This document shows, one piece after another, positions 38,701-53,700 of a DNA stretch of 64,000 nt. The stretch's first letter is position 1, and each line of letters opens with the position of its first letter. This DNA is from RU20A sp042610495. Its GTDB lineage: Bacteria; Pseudomonadota; Alphaproteobacteria; Rhizobiales; Rhizobiaceae. The translations under genes were made by a program, and so were the position numbers. The DNA is taken from assembly GCF_042610495.1 (NCBI RefSeq), contig NZ_JBHGAP010000004.1, positions 124,001-188,000 on the forward strand, given 5' to 3'. The notes under the pieces were generated by a model. It was given only the letters and a program-made list of their open reading frames with translations. It did not search any database and had not been told where the DNA came from.

Positions 38701-41700
38701 GACGGCAGGCGGGACGGCTTCGCTGTCGACGGCCGCCCAGGCCACTCGCAACAACGCTATCCTGCTCCAGGAGAATGGACGTATCACCGCAGGGTCGGCA
38801 GTCGTTCTGGCGGCGGCGGGTGATGTGAAGCTCGCCGAGACCGGCAGCTTCATCACGGCGCCGAACATCACCATCGCTCTCGCCAATGTGGTCGAGGCAC
38901 GGGATATCTGGATCCTCGGCGATCTCGATGATGCGGCCCGCAAGACCATCGTCGGCAACAGCAACAACAACAAGGTGACCCTGCTCGATCTGAACGGCAT
39001 CACCGAAGTCCAGGGCCAGGATGGCAATGACGAGGTGATCCTCGGCCGTGGCCTGCTGACCGGCCTCACCGGCACGCTGCTCTTTGACGGTGGCGCCGGA
39101 AATGATGACCAGATCGTCCTGCGTGACGAAAGCGCCACGACAAACCGCAACATTACCGTCGATGCCGGCCTCGTCACCGGCATTGGCACAAGCGCGACGC
39201 TCGGCTTTACCAACCTCGAAATTCTGCAGTACCGGCTGGGTTCGGGTGACGACCTCGTAAAGGTGCGCTCGCTGGAGGCCGGCCTGCGCTTTGCCTTCTA
39301 CATGGGGCGCGGCAATGATACCGCCATCGTCTCCGGGACGGATGGCACGCTCGACAGGATCAACGAGGTCATCAGGCTCGATGGCGGTACGGGGACAGGT
39401 GCCAAGGCGGCCGGCGAGTTCGACCGCCTCATCGTCAGCGATGCCGGCGACCGCGACAACAATGCCTTCCAGATCGGCAACAGCCGTATCATCGGCGGCG
39501 GCATGACCCGCACGCCCGGTGCGTCGAACCCGGACACGGTGCTCGACGACGACGCGGGCATCAACTACAGCAACTTTGACCGGCTCGACTTCTCCGCCGG
39601 CAGCGGCGACGATCTGATCGCCATAACCGGCGCCGACACGCTGATGCAGGTCAGCGCTGGGGCGGGTAACGATACGTTCCGGCTTGGCCCGGTCGTCGGC
39701 GAAATCGCCAATGACCTCAACCTCTTCGGCGATATCGGATCCGACACTGTCGAGGTGATCGGTGGCGACGTGACGGGCAACCGTGTCGCGCTCGGGCGTG
39801 ATCAGGCCGGCCGAACCACTATAATCACGAGCAATTTCGGTGCCGTCGATCCCAACCTGACGACGCTGAACCAGATGGAGCGCGTGAAGGTCCGGATGGG
39901 CGCGGCCGGCGACCGCGTCGAGATCGACGATGTGGCGCTGCCGACCGACATCGACACGGGCGCCGGTTCGGACGACATCGTCATCCGCAATCTGACGGCC
40001 ACCGGGCTTGCCACGATCCGTGGCGGTGCGGGCCGCGATACCATCACGATCATCAATACCCAGACCGATCTGGTGATCGGCGCCGAAGGGGGCGACGAGG
40101 CCAACGACAATGTGATCTTCGACCGCTCCGCCTCCACCAATGCGCTCAGTGCCCGCATCGCCGATGCCGCCAACGGCGCGGTGGCCGTCACGGGGCTTTC
40201 CACCGGCACGGTGACGCTTGCCCGCGTCGGTGCCGTGGAAGTCCGTCTCGGCAAGTCGGACGACCAGATCGAGGTTGCGACGGCCGCGAATGCCTCTGCA
40301 ATCGCGCTGCTCACCGTCATCGGCAATGAAGGTGCCGATACGCTGAAGGCCACCGCGCTTGGCGGGCTGAAGCTTGATTACTACGGCGATTACGGCCCGA
40401 GCGTCCTCAATCCCGGCGGCTCGGCCATCCTCGGCACGCGCAACACGGCGGTCGTGGTGATCCCGAACGAGCCGAAGCCGAACGATTTCGTCAATCTCGG
40501 CCTGAACCAGGTGACGGCGCTGACCGTCGACAATCGCCAGAACGGCTCGGTCGCCGTCAACTGGCGCGTGCGCGAGGGACGCGAGCTCTTCGCCAGTGTC
40601 CGTGGCAGCAACTACTTCAGCATCGTCAATCTGAACGGCGCCGATTTCACCGAAATCCTCGGCGGCTCGAAGGCCGATACGCTCGACTTCCTCGTTGACC
40701 AGAACGGCAGCTTCGACGTGAAGGTCGAGAGCGACCGCGTGAAGCTCAGCACCGACGTCAACATCGTCAGCCAGGCGCAGACCAAGACGGAATATCGCAG
40801 CCTGCCGCCCTTTGCCCTGACCTTCGACGGTCTCTCCGGCCGCTATTCGGAAGTCGGCAACGATGCGCTCGATCCGGAAAAGCTCACGGGCATGCGCTTG
40901 AGAACGGAGGATCGCTCTGCCAATATTGCCGCGACCGTCGTCGGCGGCTCGCCGGCCGTGCAGGCGACCGCAGGCACCAATCTCGTCATCGAAGGCAAGA
41001 ATGCCTTCGCCATGTACGGGATGACGCTGCGCAACCCGAACGCCACCTCGATGTCGCTGACCTTCAAGGCGTTTGACATCTACGGCAAGAAACTTCTGAC
41101 GCAGACGATCGACCTGGCCGCCGGCGAGGTGCTCGATGCCTTCGGCGCAGGCTATTTCGATAACTTCGACCCGATCTCCAAGATCGAATGGCAGAGCCAG
41201 GGCGAGATCATCGACAATCTGATGGTGCGCCGCTATCCGGCGCTTGAGGTGGCGAGCACGAGCACGCGCACGGTTCCCAGCGCCGTCGATCTGCCGACCA
41301 TCACACTCGAGGGTAATAACACGATCAACGCCTTCGGCCGCATCATCAATGATGCGACCGGCAGGGACATGCTCGAGAACTACACGATCGTGAACGTGCC
41401 GGCCGGTCAGGTCGAAATCACGATCTATGCCAATCTCGAGCTTGCTGCAGGTGCCGTCCTGAAGCCGGCGTTGGGTATGAATAGCCTCATCGATATCAAG
41501 GTTGTCGGCAACGTTACTTTGCGCGAAGGCTCAAAGATCGACGTGAGCGCGATCGGCAGCGACGGTGTTGCCGGCGGTGGCGAAGGTGGTGCCGGTGGTG
41601 CGGGAAGGCTTTCGCAGTCAAACGATCAAAGCAACATCTTCAGAAACTTGCCTGCCTTTGAAACACAGCTCGTTGCGACTGACGGAAATAATAGTATTTC

Positions 41701-44700
41701 TTTCGTGCGTCGTGCCGGCTTGTGGGGCTGGAATGCCGATAGTGGCTTCGAGGGAAGCGCCGGTCTGCAGGAGACCGCGAGCAATTCTGTGACGCGAGGG
41801 CCGAATCTCGGTATCAGCCAGGGCGCCCAGAGCATCTCTTCCAGCCTGTTTTCATTGCCGGATCGCGGTTTCGTTCCCGCGTATACCGGTATCGACAACC
41901 GCCTCACACCCAGCAATCCGACGAGCGGCGGGCTGAGAGGCGGTGACGGTGCCTCAGGCGCTGCCGGCGGTGCGTCTGGCGCTGCAGGCTTTGAGACATA
42001 CCTCCTTTTTTCGTCTTCGGGAGGAGGTCGCGTTGAAAACTTCACGTTCGGCGGCGTTGGCGGCAACGGCTTCAACGGCGTGGCCGGCGGCGGTGGCGGT
42101 GGCGGCCTTCGGCTGGCAGCAGCTGGCCTGCTGACAATTGAGAAAACTGCGCAGTTGCTAGCGCGAGGCGGCAAGGGCAACGACAGTGTCGGCGTTGGCA
42201 ACGTCGGTGGGAAAGTCCAGGTAAGACTGACCACCTACAATGCTGGAAACGGTTCGCTGCCTCTCACTCCCAATTGGGGAGGTTTTCCGAACGGCAGTGA
42301 TGGCGCTGCCGGTGCCCTGGGTGCACCTGGTATTGGAGGCGCCGGCGGCACGCTGATCCTGACCGGAACAGCGATTGACGCGCCCGACGTTGCCAATGTC
42401 GATGTCTCAGCGGGCAAAGCAGGCCTTTACTACGATGAGCGCTATTTTGATCAGAGTCTGACCGATGCACAGCGGCAGGCCTTCATCTACGACAACAGCC
42501 GAAAGGCCCAGGACGGCCGTGTCGTCATTTCCTCGAACGTCGCTCTCCAGACGGTTGGTGGTCTCGACTCGCTGACCGACGATCCAAGCATCAAGGGCAG
42601 GATCGAAAAGAACGTCGCCAGCGAGAAGGCCTTTACCTTCAACCAGACGCCGTGGGGCACCCTTGCGAACATGATCGAGGTCAAGGGCCAGCCCGCGCCC
42701 TATGGCTTCCTCGACAAAAACGAAATCACTTTCGACGAAATCAACAAGGCTTCCGGTCTGAGCACGCCGGAAGGCCTCATCTCGGTGCACCGCATCCGGC
42801 TGTCATCCGAGGCGAGCCGCACTGAGCTCAAGATCGGAAAGGTTCCGTTCCGCGCCTATGAGGGTTACGACCTTCTTGTGCTGGTCAACCGGTCGGCTGA
42901 CCTTCTGCTCGCGCCCACGGTCGGCTCGACGGAAAACGGGATGGCACAGGTCGCCGTGTTCACGGGGGCGGCAACCCCGACCTACATGAGGCCCGGCGAT
43001 ATCTGGGCGGTCTTGTGGCCGAGCGACAGCAGCGGCGACGAGGTATGGGTCCGCGCGTCCGTTGGTAGCGAAGTTCCCGCAACGAAGCTCTCGCTGACCA
43101 GTGGCCAGGCAAAGACCAGCAGCTTCACGCCATATGCCGAAGCCGACTACACCCCTCTCGCCGGCTTCTCCGCCACCACCAGCACCGGCAACTTCGTCTT
43201 CGCGGCCAGCCCGCAGGACAGCCGCATCTATGTGCTGAACGCCAACGATCTTTCCGTGCGCTCGACGGCGCTGCAGGTTAGCGGCGTGCGCGACATGGCT
43301 GTTGCCGCCAACGGCACGCGCCTTCTCGTCAGCACCGAGACCGGCATCCTGCGCTTCGACATCGGCACCGATGGTGTCCTGTCGAACAAGGTGCTGATGG
43401 TCGGCGGCTCGGCTGGCGGGCTCTTCACGGTTGCAGGCGGCAATGAATATGCCGCGATCGTGGAAAATGGTCAGGCGCCCTATTACGACCAGAACGACTG
43501 GGCCGTGCGTACCGTCACGTCCGACATCGCCTCCGGCTTCACCGCCGCCGCCAACTTCGGCGGCAAGACCTATGCGATCAGCCAGGCGGATGGTCGCCTC
43601 TACACGATCGACAGCAACAATTCCGTCGTTTCCTCGGTTGCGATCAGCGGCACGCTGCGCGACGTCGCGGTCTATGAGAGCAAGTCCCAGCTGCTTGTCG
43701 CCACGGCCGATCGCATCCTCGCCTTCGACATCGCCGCCGATGGCAGCCTCTCCAACCAGCGCCAGGTGGCTGGCCAGGAGGTCTGGACGCTGAAGGACGG
43801 CGAGGACGGCACCGTTCGCACCGTGCAGCTCGGCGACCGCCGCTACACGATCAGCAGCTCCGGCTATTCGATTACGACGATCTCCACCAACCAGACCACG
43901 GCCGCGGCCTTCCTGACATCGCTTGGCGACATTTCCGACGTCGCGATCGATCCGAATGGCCTTGCCATCCTGGTCGCCACGAACGAAGGCGTGGTGCGCT
44001 TCACGCTCGATGCCTCCGGCGCCATCACAGGCCGCAGCCTCGTTTCGCCCAACGAGCCTTTCGGCCAGTCCGGTAATGGCGATCTCGTCGTGACCTTCGA
44101 CGGCTACTCCTTCCAGCGTGTCTCTGCGACGCCTGGAACCAACCAGCTGTGGCTTGGCGGCGGTACTGTGCAAAGCTTCGCGCTGACCCTGTCGGCACCG
44201 ATCCGCGAACTGAGCTATGACGCGGCCAGCCGCCGCCTTGTCGTGCGCACCGATGCCGGCCTGACGGCCTACACGGTCGATGGCAGCGGCTATCCGACAT
44301 CACCGACCGACATCCGCTTCAGCGAGGTTTATACCCTCAAGGCCTCGTCGGGCAGCCTGCTCGGCAGCGTCACCGCATCGAACGGCTTTATCTACGAAGT
44401 CTCCAGCAACGACCCGTTCCTGACCGTCCGTTCCGGCCAGACCGGTGCCCTGGTCAACCGGATCGCGCTCGGCTTCCAGCCTTCGGATGTGGCCACTGTC
44501 GATAGCGGCCTGTTCCTCACCGATGGAGGCGCGATTAGGCTGTACGCGCTGGGTAGCGGCGGCACCGCGTCGGATTCGGGCATACGGCTTGGCGACACCG
44601 CCTACCGGACAAGCTTCGACTACGGGCCGACGTCCTCAGATGTGGTCAAGTCGTTGACGTTCGACGGCTATACCTATCAGTTGACCCAATATGCCCTGAG

Positions 44701-47700
44701 GTCTTACGACCGGACTGGCAACCTCATCGAAAGCATTTTCAGCACAGGCAGAATTATCGATTTTGCCGTTGTCGAAAGCACCGGCCAACTGGTGTTTGCC
44801 GACATTAACGGACTGAACTTCCGGGATATCAGCAATGGCCGCCTTTTCAGGCCTGCCCAGCCAACGCAAATATTAGCAAATGTTTGCGCTCTGCGTGCAA
44901 CACCCGGTAAGGCAGCGGTGGATGTGCTCGTGGCTACGTCGCAAGGCCCACAGTACATTAGTATCGACCTGCAAACAGGTCGGCAGAGTGTCGCCAATAC
45001 AACATTCGAATTGACGAATGTTGCGGCATCCGCAGCCGGCATCTTCGCCTATAGTGCATTGGATGGACGTCTCTACGCCCTCGGAAAGTCAAAGACATAC
45101 AATCCGAATGGCGGACCCTTCAGTACCGGGGACGCGAAGCCCTACAACCCGATCGGCGCGTACCATATTGATGGCGAGGTCAGCGACCTTGCTGTGAATG
45201 GCAACCAGCTTTTCGTGAGCACGGCCAGCGGCGTTATCCGCTTCACCATCGACAGCGACGGTTCGCTCCTGGAGCGCACGACGGTGTTGGCGGGCGATTT
45301 CGGGCAGCTTCAGACCGTGGCCGGGACTGCCGGCTTTGCCGCTGTCGTCAACGGTACCGTCAAGGCCTACGATGCCAACGGCGCCAATGCACGCCCGGTC
45401 TATGTCGGTGCCAACAGCACTTTCGTCGATGCCACCATGGTCGGCAACCGCATCTACGCGGTCAGTGCGACCGACAACAGCCTCTATGCTATCGACAAGA
45501 CCAGTCTTGCACTGGTCACGCGGATCGATCTTTCCGAAACGCCGAAGAGCCTGGTGTTCGCCGCCGATGCGGGCAGCCTCTACGTCTCGACGGCCACCGG
45601 CCTTCTGACATTCTCCGTGGCGGGCGATGGCAGCCTCGGGGCACCGACGCGCATCGCCGCCGATATCGGCGTCATCGACGGCTCCGTCACGCTCGGAAGC
45701 CAGCGCCTGTTTGCCACCTCCACCGGCATCTGGAGCTTCACCGTCTCCGGCAGCAACCTCTCGGATGGAAAGCGGCTCGTTGCCGGCACGGCCACGGCGC
45801 TGCGCACAGCAGCCGGCCAGAGCGGCTTTGCCGCCCGCATCGACGGCAGCGATATCGTCTTTGCCGCAAACGGCACCTTCGTTCGCACCGTCACGACGGT
45901 GAGCGACTCCGCCGTCAACCAGGTCGCATCCGCCGGTGGCGGGCGCACTATCGTCTTCCAGGCCTCCAGCCAGACATTGCTGACGCTCGATGCCAACGGG
46001 CTCGTCGTCGGTATCCGCACCGCGCCGGCCGATGTGCGCGATCTCGCGGTCACCGCGGACGGTACGACGCTCTATGTGGCGACGGGGACCGGCCTTGTCC
46101 GGTATTCCATCGCTGGCAATGGAAACCTCAGCAACCGTGTGAACCTGGTTACCGGTGTGGTGACGCGTGTCGAGGCCTTGGCCGGCCAGACCGGGTTTGC
46201 CGCCGTCGTTGACGGTGTCGCGCGTGCTTACAAGGCCGACGGTTCGTTCGATCGCCGGGTCAACGGCGCCTTCCAGGGCGAGTTCTACAAGGTCGAAGGG
46301 TCCGGCACGGATCTCTATGCCGTCATGGGAACCGGCAACCGGCTGGTGCGCGTGGCTGCCGATGGCTCCTCCACCACGATCAGCACGATTGGCGGCGCTA
46401 TCGCTGACCTTGCCTCCTATGCTGGCGGCATCCTCTATGCCGATGATTTCGGCATCGGCTATGTCCAGCAGTTCAATACGTTCGGCTTTATCCAGCGGGC
46501 GGTTACGGGCGTTCGCGCCATCATCACCGATCCGGCGCGCCAGTCCTATGCGGCGGTTACGGACCGTCAGGTCTTTGTGCTGCAGCCCTTCGTCAACGCG
46601 GTCCTGAAAAGCTTCGACACGACGGCGGCGAGTGCCGGTGTCGTGGTGGGCAATCCGCAGGTCGGTGCGACCGTCAACGGCCTCGCCGTTCTCGACCTCT
46701 CCGGCAATCTTGTGCGCACCATCGATGCGACCGTGCGCATCGGCGATGCCGTCGATATGGCGGGTTCGCTCTCCGGCTTCACCAATTACGGCGCAGGCCA
46801 TGTGGTACGCTCGGCAACCGGCGTGACCTACCAGGTCGCCGGCGGCACGATCCGCGTCATCGGCAGCGCCGGTGCCGTCTCGCAGGTGCTCACCAACGGC
46901 CAGCTTGGCATCGACGGTATCCTGAAGCCGCGCGACGCCGTTCTGTCGGCCAATGGCGCCTTCCTGGTCGTTGCCGGCGAGGATGCGCAGGCACGTGACA
47001 CGATCGTCGCCTTCGAAGTGCTGGCGGACGGTCGTCTCGGCCGCTTCGACATCACCCGCGACGGTGCCGATGCCATCGAAGGCATTCGTGGCGTGACCCG
47101 CCTCGAAGCGATTGCCGGAAACCAGATCCGCGTCGCAACCCTGATCGGAACCAATGGCCTGCTCGGCGGGCTTGCCGTGCTGCAACTGCCGGAGAGGCTG
47201 CCCGATGCGGCGGATGCCACCGTCCGCTTCGAAGGCATCGAGGCTCTCTCGGTCCGCTCGACCGGCAATGCGACCGACAATGTCACCGTTTCTGCACGGC
47301 CGATCGGCGTTGCCACACTGAGCATCGAGACGGGTGCGGGCGCCGATGCGGTCACCGTGCTGGAAGATGCGCCTTCCACGGTCATCGACACCGGCGATGG
47401 CAACGACACGGTCAAGTGGATCGACCAGACGGCCAATGGCGGCAGCACGATCGTCCGCCTTGGCGCCGGCAACGACCGAATCGTGATTACCAGTGACGGC
47501 GGCGGCCTGACCGTCGAGGGCGGCGAGGGCAAGGACACGTTCCTCGTCAGCGGCTCCAACGTGTCGTCCGGCGGCATCACGCTGCGCGGCGATGCCCCGA
47601 CCGGCACGCCTGATGGTGATACGCTGCTCTATGACGCCGCCGGTAAGCCGGCCGCGATCGGCCCGATCGTCAACGGCAAGCCGGCCAGCGACGGCACGGC

Positions 47701-50700
47701 CTCGGTGGCCGGTGCCGGCACGGTGACCTATGCGAACATGGAAGCGGTCGATGTCGTCTCCGCACCGCAGATTGGCGGCTTCGACGCGGCCACCGGCCGC
47801 GAAGGCGAGGGCGTGACGCTCACGGTCCGCAACATCGTCGTCTTCGGTGCTGCCAATATCGACGGAACCGCGCGCTTCGACCTCAATGGCGATGCCCGTT
47901 TCGACGCCTTTGCGACGGTGCGCAACGGCCAAGCGCAGGTCACTCTCTCTTGGGAGGATCTGGTGCGGCTCGGCATCGACGACAACGGCACCTATACGGT
48001 GACCGTCGAAGTCGAAAACAGCCTCGGCCTCACATCGTCGGTCACCAGCACCCTGACGCTCGTCGAAGCGATTTCCGCCAACTTCCAGATCGCGCCGCAA
48101 GCGACGCGGGTCGGCGACACCGTCTCCATCCAGGCGCTGGTGAGCGATCCCGGCGATGACCGGACCGTGTTCTCGGTCGATTGGGGTGATGGCAGCGACG
48201 TCCAGACGTTCGTTGCGACATCCGGCCAGCCGAGCCATGTCTATACCAAGCCCGGCAGCTTCACGATCGCCATCGCCTATGGCAATGAGGACAGCGCGCT
48301 CCAGCAGATCACGGGCACGGTGACGGTGGCGCTTCCGGTCAGCCAGATCACGCTCGATGCCCGCGGCAGCGCCAGCGGCAAGGCGACGACGATTGCCGAG
48401 GGGGATGCGCTGGTGCTCAGCGCCACCGCGCCCGGCGGTCCGTCCGCAATGGTCTACCGGATCAACGGCATCGCCGTTTCCGGAAGCCCGACGGATCCGC
48501 TGGTTCTCTCCTGGAGCGACCTTGCGGCCTTCGGGATCGACCGCAGCGGCACCTATCAGGTCACGGTCACGCCGGACTATGCCGGCACGACGTTTGCCAG
48601 CCAGAGCCTTGCGCTGACCGTCACCAATACCGCGCCGACGGCCACGCTCTCAGCCATCTGGCAGGGTCCGGCCGTCGAAGGCGGCACCGTGCGTGTCGCG
48701 ATCACCAATCCGACCGACGTGGCTGCTGGGGACCGCGACTTCCTCTACCGCTTCGACCTCAATGGCGACGGCGACTTCGAGGACGCCGGCGAAACGGACT
48801 TCACGGCATCCTCGACGGTGGACATCGTGATCCCGGACGATGGCGTGCGGGTGCTCAGGGCACAGATCATCAATGCCGGCGAGCCGAATGAGGTGACAAC
48901 GCTTCTGGCCTCGGTGACAGCCGCCAACCTTCCGCCCGTGCTGAGGGTCGAGCAGGTCGGCACCGCGACGGAGCGCAGCCCCGTCACGCTGAAGCTTTCG
49001 GCCACCGACAAGGGCACGGATACGGTTTCGCGCTGGATCGTTGCCTGGGGCGATGGCGAAGTGAGCGAAGTTGCCGGTGCGACGGCCGAAGTCTCTCATC
49101 TCTTCGTGTCTGACGGTCAGAAGGCCGTGCAGATCACGGCCGTCGATGAGGATGGCAGCACGACGACGTCCGCGTCGATTTCCGTGGCGAATGCCGCACC
49201 GGAACTTTCCGGCCTCGGTGTCACCGCCGCGATCGAAGGTTCGCCGGTGCGCCTGACCGGCGCCGTCTCCGACGCGCCGACCGACACGGTCAGCCTCGAC
49301 ATCGACTGGGGCGACGGCAGCGTCGTCGAACGCCTCACGCTTGCCGCCGGCCAGGCGACCTTTGCCTTCGAGCACGTCTTTGCGCAGGACGGCGCCTACA
49401 CGATCAGCGTCACGCCTCGCGATGCCCAGAACGCGGTGGGCGCGGCCGGGACGATCACGGCTGCCATCATCAACGGTGCGCCGACGATCACCCGCCTCGG
49501 CACGTTCGGCAGCGGTGTTGCCGCCGCCGCCGGTGGCTCGACGCTGGTGCAGAACCTCGCCGCCGCGCAACTGATCGACCTCAGCGATCTCGGCTCTGTC
49601 GCTTCCGTAGTGGAAGGCCGTCCGTTCACGCTGCTGGGTGCCGTCACAGATCCCGGCCTTGCGGATGCGCTGACCGTCACCATCGACTTCGGTGACGGGA
49701 CGGCTCCGGTCGTCGTGGCGGTGGATCAGGCGACCCGCACCTTCGAGGTCACCCATACCTATACCGACGATCCTGCCGGTGCGGACGACACCTATACCTT
49801 GTCGGTCCGGGCCAGCGACGGCACCACGACGTCTGACCTGCGCACGCTTGCCGTGCATGTTCAGGATGCGCCGGCCACGCCGACGGCACTCAGCCTCGAC
49901 AGCACCCGCATCAACGAAGGCGGCAATGTGACGCTGAGCGGCCGGATCACGGATCCCTCGCCGACCGACACGCATACGGTGACGGTCGTCTGGGGCGACG
50001 GGCAGCAGGAAACTGTTGCCATCGATCCCGCGACCAATGCCTTCAGCCTGACGCATACCTATGCGGATGACAGCCGCATTGCGCGGGCCGGCACGCTGAT
50101 CAAGGATGCCGATGGCAATCCGATCCCGGCTGCCATCGACACCACGGGCAAGGTCGTGGCGGGCCAGTCTCTCGATCCGACCGGCCAGTATCTCGTCTAT
50201 GCAGCCGATACGCTGCTGTCGTTCCAGCTGAAGGTGACCTTCACCGATGCGGACGGGGCGGTGAGCACCTACACGACATCGGTCGAGCAGACGGCCGACG
50301 GCAAGCCCGTCGCCAATCCGCTGGCCGTCACGGTCCTCGATGTCGCGCCCGTCATCACGGTCGCCGGTGCCGGCAGCCTGGTCGAGGGGTCGCGGATAAC
50401 GCAGTCGCTTTCGGCACGGGATCCCGGCGCCGACACGGTCGTCACCTGGACGGTCAACTGGGGCGATGGTTCGCAGGCCGAGACCTATAGCGGACCGACC
50501 GCCGACATCTCGCATGTCTATGTCGATAACGGCACCTACACCGTGACAGTGATCGCCACGGACGAGGACGGCAATTCGGGCACGACCACCCGCGCGCTCG
50601 AGGTGACCAATGCCAAGCCCGTGGTCACGGCCGCGCTCGATCGCTCGACCGTTGCCGAAGGCGGCGTCGTGGTCCTGACCGGTGCGGTCTCCGACGCCGG

Positions 50701-53700
50701 TCTTGCGGATACGCATACGCTCAATGTCGATTGGGGTGACGGCACGTCCAGCCAGATCAACATTCCCGCCAATGACCGGACCTACCGTCTGACCCACACC
50801 TATGTGGATGACGGCCGATCCGGCACGGCCTTTGACCTCGCCGCCGTGCGCGTGACCGCAACGGACAAGGACCGGGCCACTTCCGACGCCGTTAGCCTCG
50901 GCGTCACCGTGGAGAACGTGGCCCCGACCATTGCGGCGCTGGCGCTCGACTCCGTCCGTGTCGTCGAAAACGGCGTCGTCCGCCTCACCGGCGCGATCAC
51001 CGATCCGGGCCTCGCCGATACCCATACGGTGCGGATCGCCTGGGGTGACGGCAAGTCCGAGACGGTCGGCGTCGACGCCGCCACGCGCACCTTCACCGCC
51101 ACCCATGTCTATCCGGATGGCGCTGCGGCCGGCACGCTGTTCACGATCTCGGCCACCGCTTCGGACGACGATCTCGGCGTGAGTGTCACGCGCGCCGTCG
51201 ATGTCACCATCCTCAACGATGCACCCGACATCGTCGCCTTCGTCGTGCCGCAGGCAGCCGTCAACGAGGGCAGCGCCTTCACCGTTTCCGGCCGCTTCAC
51301 CGATGATGGCCCGCTCGATACCCACAAGGTCGAGATCGCCTGGGGCGACGGGACGGTGACGCTTGCCACCGTCGATGCGGTCAACCGGACCTTTACGGCC
51401 AGCTACGCCTATGCCGACAATGCGCCGGCCGGCACGCCGGGCTACACGGTGACAGCGACCGTCACCGACAAGGACGGGGCGACCGGCATGGCTTCCCGTG
51501 TCGTGAAGGTCAACAACGTCGCGCCGGTGCTGCTGTCGCTGACCAACAGCGCGGCCGAAGTCGGCAAGGTGCTGCCCGGCGAACCGGTGAAGCTCACCGG
51601 CACCTTTGCCGATCCCGGCACCGGCGACGATCATCGCCTGACGATCGACTGGGGTGACGGCCGGACGGAGGTCGTCAACCTCACCCGTGGCGACCGCGCC
51701 TTCGCGGTCAACCACCTCTACGCCAATCCGGGCTTCTTCGACATCAAGGTCAGCCTGGCCGATGACGAGAACGCGGCTGTTTCCGGCACCACGCAGGCCA
51801 AGCTGACCGGCGTGGAACTGATCGGGCGCACGCTCGTGATCGCGGGTACGGGTGGAGCCGATACGGTGTCCGTGACGCGCCCGGCACAGACGCCGGTGCT
51901 CTACTGGTCGATGAACGAACCGGCGGGCAGCGTGCTCGTCGACAGCGCCGGAACGCGGCAGGACGGCACGGCTGTTGCCTCCGACGGCACGCCCGACCTC
52001 GGGGCCTTCGGTCCGAAGGACAGTGCGCCGACCTTCGATGCCGGCCGTTCGGTCCGCTTCGATGGCACGCGCGGCACCTATGTGGCGACGGCCGACGTGC
52101 CGGAGTTCGACCTCGTGGAAGGCTCGATCCAGCTCTGGTTCTCGGCCGATGACCTGGGCCGCGGCCAGACGCTGGTGTCGAAAAACTCCAACCGCAACAT
52201 GGCGGGCGATTTCTCCATTCGCCTCAATGACAGCCGTGTGGTGGTGGAGCTTTCCGATGGCCGGACGCGCTACACGATCACATCCGAGAAGCTGGTGAAC
52301 GACCAGGACTGGCGCCACCTCGCCTTTACCTTCGGCGCCAGGGGCATGCAGCTCTATCTCGACGGCGTGCTTGCCGGCAGCAATGCGTTTACCGGCGGCA
52401 TCGTGGGGTCCACCGCGCCGCTGATGATCGGTGCCGACCAGCGTGACGCCAACAATGCGGGTGTCGCCGTCAACCGCCTTTCGACCAGCAATGCCTTTGC
52501 CGGCTATCTGGACGAGTTCGCGGTCTTCGGCCGCCAGCTTGATGTCAACGCCATCCGCGCCCTGCGCGCCGATGGTCCGGTGGATGGTGCGCCGCGCGGC
52601 GATGTCATCAGCGTCAAGGCCTCGTTCCTGCCGCTGGTCGGACAGCCGGAGGTGAAGACCTTCACCTTCTCTGCCGTGGATCGGATCGCCTTCTACGGTG
52701 CGGACGGCGACGACCGGATCGAGATCGATCCTGTGCTGAAGCAGCCGACCGAACTTCATGGCGGCCGCGGCAACGACTATCTTGCTGCCGGAGGTGGCGC
52801 GTCGATCATCACCGGTGACGATGGTGACGACGTGCTGATCGGCAGCCCGGACAGCGACACGCTGCTCGGCGGGGCCGGTAACGACCTCATCGACACGAAT
52901 GGCGGCAGTGCCGACGTGGTCGATGGCGGCAGCGGCACCGATCGTCTGGCAAGCTCCGCCAAGCCGGTCCAGCCGTTCCTCAGCTGGACGCTGGACGAGC
53001 CGAGCGGCCGTTCCATTGGCGATGCCGGCCGGACCGGCAACACCGGTGCGCTGCAAGGGGACGCCCGACTGGGTGCCCCGGGCCGCGATGGCAGTACGGC
53101 GCTTGAAACCTCGGGGTCGAACGGCAGCTCTGCCGGCGTTTCCCACAATGCGGCCTACGAGTTGCAGACCTCGACGATCGCCTTCTGGGTCAACCCGGAT
53201 CGCCTCTCGGGCTCCCAGACGCTGTTTGCCAAGGACGGTGCAGGCCGGCAGGCCGGTGACTTCCGCATCGAGCTGCAGGGCGACAAGCTCCGGGTGATCC
53301 TGGACGACGCGACGCGCAGCAATGCGGTGATCACGACTGACCGTCTGACGGTGGGGCAGTGGAGCCACGTTGCGGTCAGCGTTGGCGGGGGCTCGGTGAA
53401 GCTCTACCTCAACGGCCGTCTTGTCGGCTCGCTCAACACAAGCCAGACGCTTGCGAGCAACCGCAACACGATCGTCTTCGGCGCCTCCAACGAGGCGGCG
53501 TCGAACCGGACGGCAGCCCCGGCCGACCAGACGCGCGTCTCCTTCTTCGACGGTCGCCTGGACGACATGGCGATCTTCGGTCAGGTGCTCGACGCGGCGA
53601 AGATCCAGACGCTGGTTGCCTCCGGCCCGCAGGCCGCGGCACTGTCCAGCGCTGGCCTCGTCTCGCTGTGGCGCTTCAACGAGCATGACGGACGCCATGT

